64,000 nt of DNA from Methylobacterium sp. J-076 (lineage in GTDB: Bacteria > Pseudomonadota > Alphaproteobacteria > Rhizobiales > Beijerinckiaceae). Where the stretch lies: assembly GCF_022829405.1 (NCBI RefSeq), contig NZ_JAKSXW010000118.1, positions 124,001 to 188,000 on the forward strand, written 5' to 3'. A program made the translations under genes and the position numbers. Position 1 is the stretch's first letter, and every line of letters starts with the position of its first letter. The notes under the pieces were generated by a model that saw nothing but the letters and a program-made list of their open reading frames with translations, was not told the origin of the DNA and searched no databases. Positions 9,054-17,393 of this stretch are shown one piece after another.

Positions 9054-10076
9054 ATGCGGCGTAGCGTTCTCGCGTTCTCGGCCATTGCCCTGTTCGGGGC
9101 GGCCCTCACGGCCTGCTCGGTCAACCGGTTCGAGCGGCGTGAGCCGTGGCGCGACCAGGCGGAGCAGGTGTGCCTCGCCAAGAAGTTGGTCCAGCAGACC
9201 GAGTTCATCACCCCGGCGGCGGCCATCGACGGCCCCGGCCCCTGCGGCATGCAGCAGCCCTTCCGGGTGACGCGGCTCGGCAACGGCTCCGTGCTCCTGA
9301 AGCAGCGCATGACCCTCGGCTGCCCGGCGCTCGCCGAGGCGGAGGCGTGGCTCGCCGACACGATCCAGCCGGCGGCCGAGCTGTATTTCGGCGTGGCCGT
9401 GGCCGAGATCAACGCGGGCACCTATTCCTGCCGCGGGCGCAACAACCAGCCGGGCGCCAAGCTCTCCGAGCACGGCTTCGGCAATGCGGTCGACGTGATG
9501 TCGTTCAAGCTCGCGGACGGCCACGTCATCACCGTCAAGGGCGGCTGGCGGGGCACCGAGGCCGAGCAGGGCTTCCTGCGCGAGGTCTTCCTGGGGGCCT
9601 GCCAGCGGTTCACGACCGTGCTGGCGCCGGGTTCCAACGTGTTCCACTACGACCACATCCACGTTGACCTCGCCCGGCACGACCCCCGCGGCCTGCGCCG
9701 GATCTGCCAGCCGCTGATCAAGTTCACGCCGCAGCTCGGTGGTGACGGCCCGCGGGCCCTCGCGAGGCCCCTTCCCCCCGCCCGCCAGCCCGCCCCGCCG
9801 CAGGCTCCGGTGGATATCGAGGAGGACGACCCCTACGGCGTCTCGCCGATGTCGCGGGCATCGGGCACGAGCCAGGTCGCCCGGGCGCCGGCCCGGGGCG
9901 CCGGACAGGTGCCCTCCGCCTACACGTCGGTGCAGCCCCGTCAGGACTTCGTGCCCCGGGCCGCCCCCCGCCCGGCGCCCCGGGCCGTGGCCGCCGCGCC
10001 GGCGGAGACGGGGGAGGATTCCGGCGAGCCGCTGCAGCTCGGCGCCCCGCCTTCGGTGGACGGTCCGATCTACTGA
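9054..10076 (+). CDS. Extensin-like family lipoprotein
   Basis: This 340-residue envelope protein has a lipoprotein signal (MRRSVLAF..., lipobox LTAC, acylated Cys near residue 22). It then carries the bacterial extensin-like C-terminal domain (about residues 45-230). That domain contains conserved Cys-rich segments (GPCGM, LGCPALAEAEAW, TYSCRGRNN), the SEHGFGNAVDVMSF motif and FHYDHIHVDL. The His/Asp pattern resembles D-Ala-D-Ala carboxypeptidase-like folds, so a cell-wall role is likely. The last 110 residues are Pro/Ala-rich and probably disordered. Single gene, transcribed away from the amidase. Confidence 0.82.
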   Translation: MRRSVLAFSAIALFGAALTACSVNRFERREPWRDQAEQVCLAKKLVQQTEFITPAAAIDGPGPCGMQQPFRVTRLGNGSVLLKQRMTLGCPALAEAEAWLADTIQPAAELYFGVAVAEINAGTYSCRGRNNQPGAKLSEHGFGNAVDVMSFKLADGHVITVKGGWRGTEAEQGFLREVFLGACQRFTTVLAPGSNVFHYDHIHVDLARHDPRGLRRICQPLIKFTPQLGGDGPRALARPLPPARQPAPPQAPVDIEEDDPYGVSPMSRASGTSQVARAPARGAGQVPSAYTSVQPRQDFVPRAAPRPAPRAVAAAPAETGEDSGEPLQLGAPPSVDGPIY

Positions 10077-10104
10077 TCCGCCGGGCGCGCCCTATACCGT
10101 CTGC

Positions 10105-10236
10105 ATGCGACGTCTCATGCTCGGCGGCTTCATCGCCGCACTCTTCGTTGGAATCCTGCTGATCGGCCTGATGTGGACGAAGGCGACGCCCGTCGTGCCC
10201 TCGACGCCGCCCGACTCGGCCTCGACGCCTCGCTGA
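10105..10236 (+). CDS. Small single-span membrane protein, unknown
   Basis: A 43-residue frame (MRRLMLGGFIAALFVGILL...) forms one N-terminal membrane helix with a short Pro/Ser/Thr tail. It lies 28 bp after the extensin-like gene and could be co-transcribed. No family recognised; it might be spurious. Confidence 0.45.
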   Translation: MRRLMLGGFIAALFVGILLIGLMWTKATPVVPSTPPDSASTPR

Positions 10237-10282
10237 GGCGGCGGGGCGCCGCCGGCCCTGGGTCGTGTTGCCCCCAGACGGA

Positions 10283-10299
10283 CTATCACTTTATGATAG
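10283..10299. promoter_or_regulatory. Inverted repeat, likely ParD operator
   Basis: CTATCA at 10283-10288 and TGATAG at 10294-10299 form a perfect dyad around CTTTA, 24 bp before the parD start. ParD-type antitoxins usually repress their own promoter through such dyads. GGAGGA at 10315-10320 serves as ribosome binding site. Confidence 0.55.
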
Positions 10300-10323
10300 C
10301 CCGTTCCGGTTGCCGGAGGATCC

Positions 10324-10584
10324 ATGCCGTCGAGCTACACCCTGGGCTCCCATTACGAACGGTTCGTCCGTGAGCTGGTCGCGAGCGGGCGTTACGCGTC
10401 GGCGAGCGAGGTGATGCGCGACGGCCTGCGCTTGGTCGAGGAGCGGGAGCAGATCCGCGCCGCCAAGCTCGATGCCCTGCGCCGAGACATCCGGGAGGGG
10501 TTGGACAGCGGCGCCCTCGAAACGCTCGACATGGCGGCGATCAAGGCCGAGGGCCGGCGTCGCGCGGCAGCGGGGGATGAGTAG
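10324..10584 (+). CDS. parD: ParD-family antitoxin (ribbon-helix-helix)
   Basis: This 86-residue antitoxin has an N-terminal ribbon-helix-helix DNA-binding part (YTLGSHYERFVRELVASGRYASASEVMRD, compactly the CopG/ParD pattern) and a charged C-terminal tail that would wrap the toxin. The gene overlaps the downstream parE start by 8 nt, the standard arrangement of this module. Autoregulation is suggested by the dyad just upstream. No neighbouring mobile element is visible. Confidence 0.87.
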   Translation: MPSSYTLGSHYERFVRELVASGRYASASEVMRDGLRLVEEREQIRAAKLDALRRDIREGLDSGALETLDMAAIKAEGRRRAAAGDE

Positions 10585-10873
10585 GATTCGTCGGTACGGG
10601 CGGGCGAAAGACGACCTGCTCGACCTCTGGACGTACATCGCCCAGGACGACATCGCCGCCGCCGACCGGATGCTCGACCGGATCGAGGCGAAGCTCGAAC
10701 TGGTCGCGGACCGGCCGCGCCTCGGCCGCGAGATGCCGGAACTGGCCGAGGACCTGCGCAGCGTCACCGTGGGCAACTACGTCCTGTTCTATCGCCCGGT
10801 CCCCGACGGCATCGCCCTCGTTCGCGTCCTGAGCCGCTACGTCGATCTCGACCACGCCGAATTCGATTCCTGA
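10577..10873 (+). CDS. parE: ParE-family toxin
   Basis: This 98-residue toxin belongs to the RelE/ParE superfamily; characterised ParE proteins poison DNA gyrase. The start ATG at 10577 lies inside the end of parD (8-nt overlap). Family landmarks are the N-terminal AKDDLLDLWTYIAQDD helix, the central RPRLGREMPEL segment, and the C-terminal strands NYVLFYRPVPDGIALVRVL. All are present, so the module looks intact. Confidence 0.87.
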   Translation: MSRIRRYGRAKDDLLDLWTYIAQDDIAAADRMLDRIEAKLELVADRPRLGREMPELAEDLRSVTVGNYVLFYRPVPDGIALVRVLSRYVDLDHAEFDS

Positions 10874-11000
10874 ACGCGTGGGCGCGGCCCGCCCGACCCG
10901 TCCCCCGCCACCGTGGCCCCCGCGCCGCACCGCCCCGGCAAACCGCCACCATCGGCGCGCGGCGGCTTGACTGGCGGCGCGGCCGGCCCATCGTTCCCGC

Positions 11001-11486
11001 ATGCTTGTTCGGACCCCCGCCATGCGCCCCATCCTCCGCCGCGCCGGCCTCGGCCTCGCGCTCGGCCTGACCGTCGCCGGAGCGGCCCAGGCCCGCTCCG
11101 CCCGCGAGGACGTGGAGCCCGCCGAGGAGCGGGTCTTCCCCTTCGACGCGCAGATCCCCGGCTGCCAGGACCCGGACGTGCTGGAGAAGGTCTCCACGAA
11201 CTTCGCCGAGAAGGAGGCCAAGTTCTGGAACTCCTCCATGACCATCGTCTCCTTCGACCAGATCGAGCGAACGGCGTGGCGCCCCTGGGGGCTCGACACC
11301 TATCCGCGCCGGTTCTGCACCGCCGTGGCGACCACGTCGGACGGCCTGCGCCGCAAGGTGGATTATTCCGTGCGCGAGAGCCTCGGCATCATCGGCTCGA
11401 CCTGGGGTGTGGAGTTCTGCGTCCACGGGCTCGACCGGGACCTCTCCTACGCCTACGCCACGGCCTGCCGGATGGCCCGGCCGTAA
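11001..11486 (+). CDS. Secreted protein of unknown function
   Basis: This 161-residue protein has a Sec signal peptide (Arg-rich start, Ala/Leu/Gly core, cleavage near AAQA). The mature part (about 130 residues) carries four cysteines (PGCQDP, RRFCTAV, VEFCVHG, TACRMA), likely two disulfides, and a Trp-rich middle. It resembles a conserved Hyphomicrobiales family without assigned function. ATG at 11022 is an equally good start (MRPILRRAG). The RNase T2 gene begins 10 bp after its stop, so the two are probably one transcript of exported proteins. Confidence 0.7.
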   Translation: MLVRTPAMRPILRRAGLGLALGLTVAGAAQARSAREDVEPAEERVFPFDAQIPGCQDPDVLEKVSTNFAEKEAKFWNSSMTIVSFDQIERTAWRPWGLDTYPRRFCTAVATTSDGLRRKVDYSVRESLGIIGSTWGVEFCVHGLDRDLSYAYATACRMARP

Positions 11487-11496
11487 GAGGACGACC

Positions 11497-12168
11497 ATGA
11501 GCGCACGCGCGGCCTGCGCCGGCCTCGGCCTGCTGGCGGCTCTGGCCGCCGCCTGTCCCGCCGCCGCGCAGGATTACGGTGGGTTCAGCCGCCGGGGCAC
11601 GCCCGGCGACTTCGATTTCTACGTCCTCGCCCTGTCCTGGTCGCCGACCTTCTGCGGCGGCGAGGGCGCGCGCCGCGACGAGGCACAATGCACGCCCGGC
11701 CGGGGCCTCGGCTTCGTCCTCCACGGGCTGTGGCCGCAATATGCCCACGGCTATCCGCAGGATTGCTCCGCGGTGCAGCGCCCCATCACCCGCCAGGCGA
11801 TGGAGGCGGCGGGGCAGGTCTATCCGAGCGAGGGCCTCGCCCGTCACGAATGGCGCAAGCACGGCACCTGCTCCGGCCTGGACCCCGCCGCCTACTTCGC
11901 GGCGGCGAAGGACGCCCGGCTGGCGGTGACGATCCCCGACGGGCTGAAGGCCGGCGGGCAGGACCTGGCGCCGATCGACATCGCCCGGCAGTTCGTCGCG
12001 GCCAACCGCGGCCTGCGTCCGGACATGATGGCGGTGGCCTGCGCCCGGGGCCGGCTCACCGAGGTGCGGTTCTGCTTCGCCAAGGACCTGCGGAGCTTCA
12101 CCCCGTGTCCCGAGGTCGCCCGCGGCAATTGCCGGGCGCCGGAGATCACCCTCGACGCCGCGCGCTAG
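11497..12168 (+). CDS. Ribonuclease T2 family protein, secreted
   Basis: This 223-residue periplasmic or secreted endoribonuclease has a signal peptide ending around AAAQ (residue 24-26). Both T2 active-site motifs are present: CAS I FVLHGLWPQY with the catalytic His, and CAS II HEWRKHGTCSG with Glu, Lys and His. Cysteines for disulfides are frequent. The ATG at 11497 gives a proper signal peptide. E. coli RNase I is the known relative; the role would be scavenging or degrading RNA outside the cytoplasm. Confidence 0.9.
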   Translation: MSARAACAGLGLLAALAAACPAAAQDYGGFSRRGTPGDFDFYVLALSWSPTFCGGEGARRDEAQCTPGRGLGFVLHGLWPQYAHGYPQDCSAVQRPITRQAMEAAGQVYPSEGLARHEWRKHGTCSGLDPAAYFAAAKDARLAVTIPDGLKAGGQDLAPIDIARQFVAANRGLRPDMMAVACARGRLTEVRFCFAKDLRSFTPCPEVARGNCRAPEITLDAAR

Positions 12169-12238
12169 GGCCGCGTCCGCGAAAAAATCCGCCGACCGGT
12201 GCTGGACCGGCGCCGCCGGATCCGCTTGAGCGTGTCGG

Positions 12239-13093
12239 ATGAATTACCGACACGCCTTCCACGCGGGCAACCATGCCGACGTGCTCAAGCACCTCGTGCT
12301 GGCCCGCGTGCTCGCCCACCTCTGCCTCAAGGACAAGCCGTTCCGGGCGCTCGACGCCTTCGCCGGCCTCGGCGTCTACGACCTCGACGCCGACGAATCC
12401 CGGCGCACCGGGGAGTGGCACGAGGGCTGGGGCCGGCTCGCCGCGCCGTTCCCGGACCCGGTGGAGGCCCTGCTGGCGCCGTACCGGGCGGCGGTCGCCG
12501 CCGCGCGGGAGCGGCACGGTCCCCACGCCTATCCCGGATCCCCGGCGGTGATCCGCGAGTTCCTGCGGCCGGGCGACCGCGGCGTCTTCGTGGAGTTGCA
12601 CCCCCAGGACGCCGCCCTGCTGAAGGACCGCTACACCAGCGACACCCGGACGAAGGTGCTCCACCTCGACGGCTGGACGGCGGTCAACGCGCAGATCCCG
12701 CCCCCCGAGCGCCGGGGCCTCGTGCTGATCGACCCGCCCTACGAGGTTCCGGGGGAGGTGGACCGCCTCGGCGCGCACCTGCTGAAGGCGGTGGCGAAAT
12801 GGCCGACCGGGATCTTCCTGGCGTGGTACCCGGTCAAGGATGCGGCGGCCATCGACCGGATGGCGGCGGAACTCGATGCCGGCCTCGGCCGCCCGGCCCT
12901 GCGCCTCGACCTGCTGATCGAGCGGCCCGACGATCCGACCCGGCTCGCGGGGAGCGGCCTCGTCGTCGTCAACCCGCCCTGGCGCCTCGCCGAGGAGGCG
13001 CTGGTCTTCCTGCCGGCCCTCGCCGAGCGGCTCGCCCGAACGGGATATGGTGGTTTTCGCTGCGATCCCCTCGGCAAGATTGATGCGGCCTGA
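12239..13093 (+). CDS. rlmJ: 23S rRNA (adenine(2030)-N6)-methyltransferase RlmJ
   Basis: This 284-residue SAM-dependent methyltransferase modifies A2030 of 23S rRNA. It starts with the family-typical MNYRHAFHAGNHADVLKH. It has the SAM-binding segment ALDAFAGLGVYDL (about residues 37-50) and the catalytic motif IV DPPYE in VLIDPPYEVPGE (about residue 163). Length matches E. coli RlmJ (280). It lies after RNase T2 with a 70-bp gap; no operon partner is obvious. Confidence 0.93.
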   Translation: MNYRHAFHAGNHADVLKHLVLARVLAHLCLKDKPFRALDAFAGLGVYDLDADESRRTGEWHEGWGRLAAPFPDPVEALLAPYRAAVAAARERHGPHAYPGSPAVIREFLRPGDRGVFVELHPQDAALLKDRYTSDTRTKVLHLDGWTAVNAQIPPPERRGLVLIDPPYEVPGEVDRLGAHLLKAVAKWPTGIFLAWYPVKDAAAIDRMAAELDAGLGRPALRLDLLIERPDDPTRLAGSGLVVVNPPWRLAEEALVFLPALAERLARTGYGGFRCDPLGKIDAA

Positions 13094-13133
13094 GCGAATT
13101 CAGTTCGATACCGCAGGTTGCAAGCATTCGTTT

Positions 13134-13164
13134 ACATCTTCGTAGATGTGGCCTTCGGGCCACA
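13134..13164 (+). promoter_or_regulatory. Two overlapping small hairpins before the porin gene
   Basis: ACATCT-TCGT-AGATGT at 13134-13149 and TGTGGCC-TTCG-GGCCACA at 13147-13164 are both perfect stems and share the bases TGT, so they compete. The second has a UUCG tetraloop. They could end the rlmJ transcript or structure a porin leader. Confidence 0.45.
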
Positions 13165-13238
13165 GCCATTAGTCGAACGTTACGGCGGCGCGAGATTTGC
13201 TCAAAAAAGGGGCAATTGCCATTTCTTTGCTTTTGTGT

Positions 13239-13265
13239 GGTCAAGCACATGATGGCAGCTTGACC
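13239..13265. promoter_or_regulatory. Inverted repeat in the porin leader
   Basis: GGTCAAGC at 13239-13246 and GCTTGACC at 13258-13265 form a perfect 8-bp dyad with an 11-nt spacer, 30 bp before the porin ATG. It may be an operator or a mRNA stem that sets ribosome access. Confidence 0.4.
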
Positions 13266-13295
13266 GTGGAATTTTCGAACCGGGCGGCGAGACAC

Positions 13296-14564
13296 ATGGC
13301 GAAGCGTTCAACTCTGGCGGGGCTGGCGGCCGCGCTGCTCTCCTCCACGGCTGTCCTCGCCGCCGATCTCGCGGCACCTGCGCCGGTGCCGGCCCCGGCC
13401 GAGCCCTGCAAGGCGACGCTGATCGGCCCGGCCTTCAACGGCGTGATCAAGGCCAACCCGAACCCGACCTGCTTCGCGGCGGGTCCGCTCGGCGACATCT
13501 ACGTCGGCGGCGCGCTGACCGGCTACGGTTACGTGCAGAGCAACCCGTTCTCGAACTTCGCCACCCCGGCCGCCCCGAACGAGCGGGACCGTTCCGCCCG
13601 GTTCGACTTCTCGAACCTCCAGGGCTGGATCCAGAAGCCCGAGGGCATGTTCCAGTTCTTCGTTCAGGGCGGCGGCTACGCCATCCCGGGCCTCGGCGTG
13701 GCGAATGTCGGCTCCATCGCGCAGACCGACCTGCTGTTCACGCCCCTGCCGGTCGCCTTCGGCAAGATCCAGTTCACTGACCAATGGTCGCTCCAGGGCG
13801 GCCGCATGCCGACCCTCATCGGCTCCGAGGCGCCCTTCACCTTCCAGAACCTGAACATCAACCGCGGCCTGCTGTTCGCGCAGGAGAACGTGATCAACCA
13901 GGGCGTCCAGCTGAACTGGGCCGATGGCCCGTGGTCGGTCTCCGTGGCCGGGACCGACGGGTTCTTCGCCGGCGACATCACATGGTTCACCGGCAGCGTC
14001 GCCTACAAGATCGACGACTCGAACACGGTCGGCGTCAACGGCGGCCTCAACCTCGGCAGCCAGAACGTCTTCGCCCGCAGCGCCCGTTACCAGTTCGCCA
14101 CGCCGGTCTTCCAGCAGAACAGCGGCATCTTCAACATCAACTACACCTACTCGAACGGCCCGTGGATCGTCACGCCGTACTTCCAGTTCACGAACGTCGA
14201 GGCCGACCCCCGCGCCGGCATCTTCAACAGCGCCTCGACGTATGGCGGCGCGCTGCTGGCGGCCTATTCCTTCACCGACAACTTCTCCCTCGCCGGCCGC
14301 GTGGAGTACGAGGAGCAGTCCGGCGTGCGCGGCTCGGGCACCACGAGCCTCCTCTACGGTGCGGGCAGCAACGCCTTCTCCTTCACCATCACGCCGACCT
14401 TCACCTGGGACCGGTACTTCCTGCGGGTGGAATACGCCCACGTCGAACTCGGCGGCATCACCCGCGGCAGCCTCGCCGACGGCACCCTGGGCTCCGGCTT
14501 CGGCCGCGACGGCAACAAGACCTCGCAGGACCGCTACATGGTGGAGACCGGCATCACCTTCTGA
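13296..14564 (+). CDS. Outer-membrane porin
   Basis: This 422-residue beta-barrel porin should form the general diffusion pore of the outer membrane. The ATG at 13296 begins a clear signal peptide (MAKRSTLAGLAAALL..., cleavage near VLAA). The Pro/Ala stretch that follows, alternating aromatic strands and the terminal phenylalanine (METGITF) recognised by the BAM machinery fit alphaproteobacterial porins. The upstream 200 bp are unusually AT-rich for this genome and hold two hairpins and a dyad. An intrinsic terminator follows the gene. Confidence 0.85.
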   Translation: MAKRSTLAGLAAALLSSTAVLAADLAAPAPVPAPAEPCKATLIGPAFNGVIKANPNPTCFAAGPLGDIYVGGALTGYGYVQSNPFSNFATPAAPNERDRSARFDFSNLQGWIQKPEGMFQFFVQGGGYAIPGLGVANVGSIAQTDLLFTPLPVAFGKIQFTDQWSLQGGRMPTLIGSEAPFTFQNLNINRGLLFAQENVINQGVQLNWADGPWSVSVAGTDGFFAGDITWFTGSVAYKIDDSNTVGVNGGLNLGSQNVFARSARYQFATPVFQQNSGIFNINYTYSNGPWIVTPYFQFTNVEADPRAGIFNSASTYGGALLAAYSFTDNFSLAGRVEYEEQSGVRGSGTTSLLYGAGSNAFSFTITPTFTWDRYFLRVEYAHVELGGITRGSLADGTLGSGFGRDGNKTSQDRYMVETGITF

Positions 14565-14587
14565 TCGCCGACGCGACCGCGACGACG

Positions 14588-14615
14588 AAACCCCGGGCCG
14601 ATGGTCCGGGGTTTT
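14588..14615 (+). terminator. Intrinsic terminator after the porin
   Basis: AAACCCCGG at 14588-14596 pairs with CCGGGGTTT at 14606-14614, followed by T. It is one of the few hairpins here with a T-run, and could also serve the convergent GNAT gene. Confidence 0.8.
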
Positions 14616-14626
14616 GTCGTTCGGGC

Positions 14627-15160
14627 TCATGCGCGGACGAGGCAGAGCAGGCGCCGGCCGGGGCGGTGGCCCTCCTCGCCCGTATCCGCGAAACCGAGCT
14701 TGCGCAGGAGCCCCCAGGAGGCGGTGTTCGCCGGGCGGCACTCCGCCACCAGGGTGCGGGCGGGAAAGCGCCGGACGAGCAGGCCGACGAGGGCCGCGAC
14801 CGCTTCGAAGGCGAAGCCGCGCCCCCGCGCCGCGCCGCCGACCCAGTAGCCGATCTCGATGGCGCCCTGCCCCCGCAGGTGTGCGCCCACCACGCCGACG
14901 AGGGCCGCCCCGCCCTCCCCCCGGGTCCAGACCCCGAGGAAACGGTCGCCGTCCCGGTTGCCGCCGCGGATCAGGTCCCTGGCATCGTCCAGGGTGAAGG
15001 GATCGGGCAGGAAATCGACCGCGCCGGTGATCGCCGGATCGTCGGTGAGGTGGCGCAGGGCGCAGGCATCCTCCGGCCGCAGGGCACCGATCGCCAGCCG
15101 TTCGGTCTCGAGGCGGGGCAGGTCGGCGAGGCTGTCGCGCTGCAAGGACAGGTTGAACAT
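14627..15160 (-). CDS. GNAT family N-acetyltransferase (RimJ/RimL type)
   Basis: This 177-residue protein is an acetyl-CoA-dependent acyltransferase. The N-terminus LETERLAIGALRPEDACAL is the RimJ/RimL-type opening. IEIGYWVGGAARGRGFAFEAV near residues 100-120 is motif A, which binds acetyl-CoA. The C-terminal NTASWGLLRKLGFADTG is the usual motif B. The target (ribosomal protein, small molecule) cannot be told from sequence. It is convergent with the porin, sharing the terminator between them. Confidence 0.88.
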   Translation of the reverse strand: MFNLSLQRDSLADLPRLETERLAIGALRPEDACALRHLTDDPAITGAVDFLPDPFTLDDARDLIRGGNRDGDRFLGVWTRGEGGAALVGVVGAHLRGQGAIEIGYWVGGAARGRGFAFEAVAALVGLLVRRFPARTLVAECRPANTASWGLLRKLGFADTGEEGHRPGRRLLCLVRA

Positions 15161-15376
15161 CGCATCGATGTGGGGTGCAGGCCGACGCCGGGAAGGCGCG
15201 GCCCCGGCCCGGCCGTGACGGCGGGCTCCGATCGTTCCCGCCCCCTGTGGCGAGACCCCCCGCCCGAGGGTGAATCGGGCGTTTCCGGGCCGTCTCTATG
15301 GTGAACAGGAACGGTTGCTTAACCTGAATCCGGCTTCATGACGGCATCAGGTAGCGTTGTGCTGACGGGTGCGTCG

Positions 15377-16915
15377 ATGCGGGTGCGTGGAGCGGTCAGA
15401 GGGTTTCGGACGCTGTCCCGCGTCGCCCTCGTCGGGATCATCGGTGGCGGTGCGGCGGCGTGTTCGTCCGACGCGTCGCGACTGAACAGCCCGTTCACCA
15501 ATCCGTTTTCGGAGCCTGCCGCCACCGGCAGCCTCCCGGATGACGACGTGAAGCCGGTGGCCCCCCTGCGGACCGGGCGGATCCAGTCCGAGGCCCTCGG
15601 GGCGCCCGGCGCGGGCCGGCCGGCTCCGGTGGCGAGCACGCTGCCGCCGCCCGCCGCCGCCTCGCCCACGCGGGTCGCCTCCGTCGGCTCGACCGGATGG
15701 AGTGCCCAGGGCGGCACCCGCATCACGGTCTCGAAGAACGACAGCCTGAACCAGATGGCGACCCGCTACGGCGTGCCCGCCGCGGCGATCCTGCAGGCCA
15801 ACGGCCTCACCAGCGCCAGCCAAGTGACCCCCGGGCGCGAGCTGGTGATCCCCGCCTACAACGCCGTCTCCGGCCTCAACCCCTCCGCCGCCGCCATGAC
15901 CGCCCGCCCCGCGCGCGCCGTCGAGGAGAAGCGCGAGGATGCCAAGGTGCTCGAGGCCAAGCAGGCCCGCGAGCGGGATGCCAGGGCTCAGGAAGCCAAG
16001 GCCCAGGAAGCCAAGGCTCAGGAGACCAAGGCGCAGGAGGCCAAGCGCCTCGCCGCCAGGGAGAAGGAGGCCAAGGAGGCCCGTGAGAAGGAGGCCCGCG
16101 AGGCCAAGGCCCAGGAGGCCAAGGACCTCGCCACCCGGAAGGCTGCGGAGGCCAAGGCCGCCGAGGAGAAGGCGCGCAAGCTCGCCGCGGTGAAGGACTC
16201 CGACAAGAAGCACGTCCGCCCCGGCCAGACGGTGAAGACCGCCGACGCCAAGGCCGACAAGGCCGAGAAGGCCCGCGACGAGGCCAAGGAGGCCGCCAAG
16301 ACCGCGGCCAAGGCCGAGGCGGTCCAGAAGCTCGCCGAAGCCAAGGCGGCCCGTGACGCCGCCAACGACGCGGCCAGGGAGACGGCCAAGCAGGCTGCCG
16401 CCGAGAAGGCCGCCAAGGCCGACGTGGCGAAGGCCGACGTGGCGAAGGCCGAGACCGCCAAGGCATCGGCCAAGGCCGAGGTCGCCAAGGCCGAGCCGGC
16501 CAAGGCCGAGCCCGCGGCCACCGGCTCCGTGGCGGCGCAGGCCAGTGCCGACAACTTCCGCTGGCCGGCGAAGGGCCGGGTGATCGCCGGCTACGGCGCA
16601 TCGGGCAACGAGGGCATCAACATCGCCCTGCCCGAGGGCACGCCGGTCAAGGCCGCCGAGGACGGAACCGTCGCCTATGCCGGCTCCGACGTGAAGGGAT
16701 ACGGCAAGCTGGTGCTGGTGCGGCACTCCAACGGCTACGTCTCGGCCTACGCCCACAACGGCGAGTTGGACGTGAAGCCCGGCGACAAGGTCAAGCGCGG
16801 CCAGACCATCGCCAAGTCCGGCGCGTCCGGCAACGTGACCTCGCCGCAGCTGCACTTCGAGATCCGCAAGAGCGGCGCCCCGGTGGACCCGATGTCCCAG
16901 CTCGCCAGCAACTGA
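15377..16915 (+). CDS. NlpD-like LysM/M23 envelope protein
   Basis: This 512-residue envelope protein begins with a membrane or lipoprotein signal (MRVRGAVRGF..., Cys near residue 29). A LysM domain follows (about 115-160, SLNQMATRYGVPAAAILQANGL). Next comes about 200 residues of Lys/Ala/Glu repeats (EAKAQEAKAQE style), likely a long coiled helix. A C-terminal M23/LytM domain (about 395-512) closes it. The M23 zinc ligands are mostly gone: NEGINI stands where active enzymes have HxGxD, and only LHFEIR keeps a His. That pattern matches NlpD/EnvC, which activate cell-wall amidases rather than cut themselves. An ATG at 15338 is an alternative start. Confidence 0.82.
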   Translation: MRVRGAVRGFRTLSRVALVGIIGGGAAACSSDASRLNSPFTNPFSEPAATGSLPDDDVKPVAPLRTGRIQSEALGAPGAGRPAPVASTLPPPAAASPTRVASVGSTGWSAQGGTRITVSKNDSLNQMATRYGVPAAAILQANGLTSASQVTPGRELVIPAYNAVSGLNPSAAAMTARPARAVEEKREDAKVLEAKQARERDARAQEAKAQEAKAQETKAQEAKRLAAREKEAKEAREKEAREAKAQEAKDLATRKAAEAKAAEEKARKLAAVKDSDKKHVRPGQTVKTADAKADKAEKARDEAKEAAKTAAKAEAVQKLAEAKAARDAANDAARETAKQAAAEKAAKADVAKADVAKAETAKASAKAEVAKAEPAKAEPAATGSVAAQASADNFRWPAKGRVIAGYGASGNEGINIALPEGTPVKAAEDGTVAYAGSDVKGYGKLVLVRHSNGYVSAYAHNGELDVKPGDKVKRGQTIAKSGASGNVTSPQLHFEIRKSGAPVDPMSQLASN

Positions 16916-16933
16916 GCGGAACCGGCCCCTCAT

Positions 16934-16970
16934 CCCATGGCGGCCCCCCCGGGGCCGCCATGGGCGTTTT
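16934..16970. terminator. Bidirectional terminator, 14-bp perfect stem
   Basis: CCCATGGCGGCCCC at 16934-16947 pairs perfectly with 16951-16964 around a 3-nt loop, followed by CGTTTT. It lies between the convergent NlpD-like and yidB genes. Confidence 0.8.
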
Positions 16971-16976
16971 GCGGCG

Positions 16977-17393
16977 TCAGCCGGCGGCCTTGCCCACCAC
17001 CTGCGTGCTGGAGAAGACCGGCTGCGGCGTGAGGCGACCGCCCTCGCTGGCCCCCGCCACCGTCGCGGGCAGGAACTCGGCCAGGGCCGTGCCCAGGCGC
17101 TCCCGGGACAGGGAGAGATCCCGGGCCATGCCCTCGGCGACGGGCTCCGGCAGGCAGGCCTCGATCGCCCCGGCGGGCACCGGGCGCGGATCCCGGCCCT
17201 GCAACCACGTATCCACCTCCGACCCGTGGCCGTTCTCCCGCAGGCGGTCGAGGAACCCGGCGAGGCCGCCGGGGTAGAACTTCGCGAACGCCATGGGGAT
17301 GTTCTGGCCGCCCACCTCCGCGATGGTCCGTTCCGTCGCCGCCGCGAGGTCGCCGAGCACGTTCTTCACCCCGTCCATGAGCCCCATCGTCAC
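16977..17393 (-). CDS. yidB: YidB family protein (DUF937)
   Basis: This 138-residue protein of the YidB family has conserved landmarks NVLGDLA, GLAGFLDRLRENGHGSEVDTWL and PQPVF-type C-terminus. Function of the family is not established; the fold is a helical, soluble DUF937 domain. Starts at 17393 or, more like relatives, the ATG two codons later (MGLMDGV). Single gene, convergent with the NlpD-like gene. Confidence 0.78.
   Translation of the reverse strand: MTMGLMDGVKNVLGDLAAATERTIAEVGGQNIPMAFAKFYPGGLAGFLDRLRENGHGSEVDTWLQGRDPRPVPAGAIEACLPEPVAEGMARDLSLSRERLGTALAEFLPATVAGASEGGRLTPQPVFSSTQVVGKAAG

Noticed and set aside
13308..14741. A 477-codon minus-strand frame opposite the porin
   Set aside because: Composition is Arg/Gly/Val/His-rich antisense; the porin on the other strand has a signal peptide, strand pattern and terminal Phe.
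15876..16601. Frames opposite the Lys/Ala repeat region
   Set aside because: They are repeats of Arg/Pro/Trp or Ala/Ser/Leu caused by the AAGGCC-type codon repeat of the real gene.
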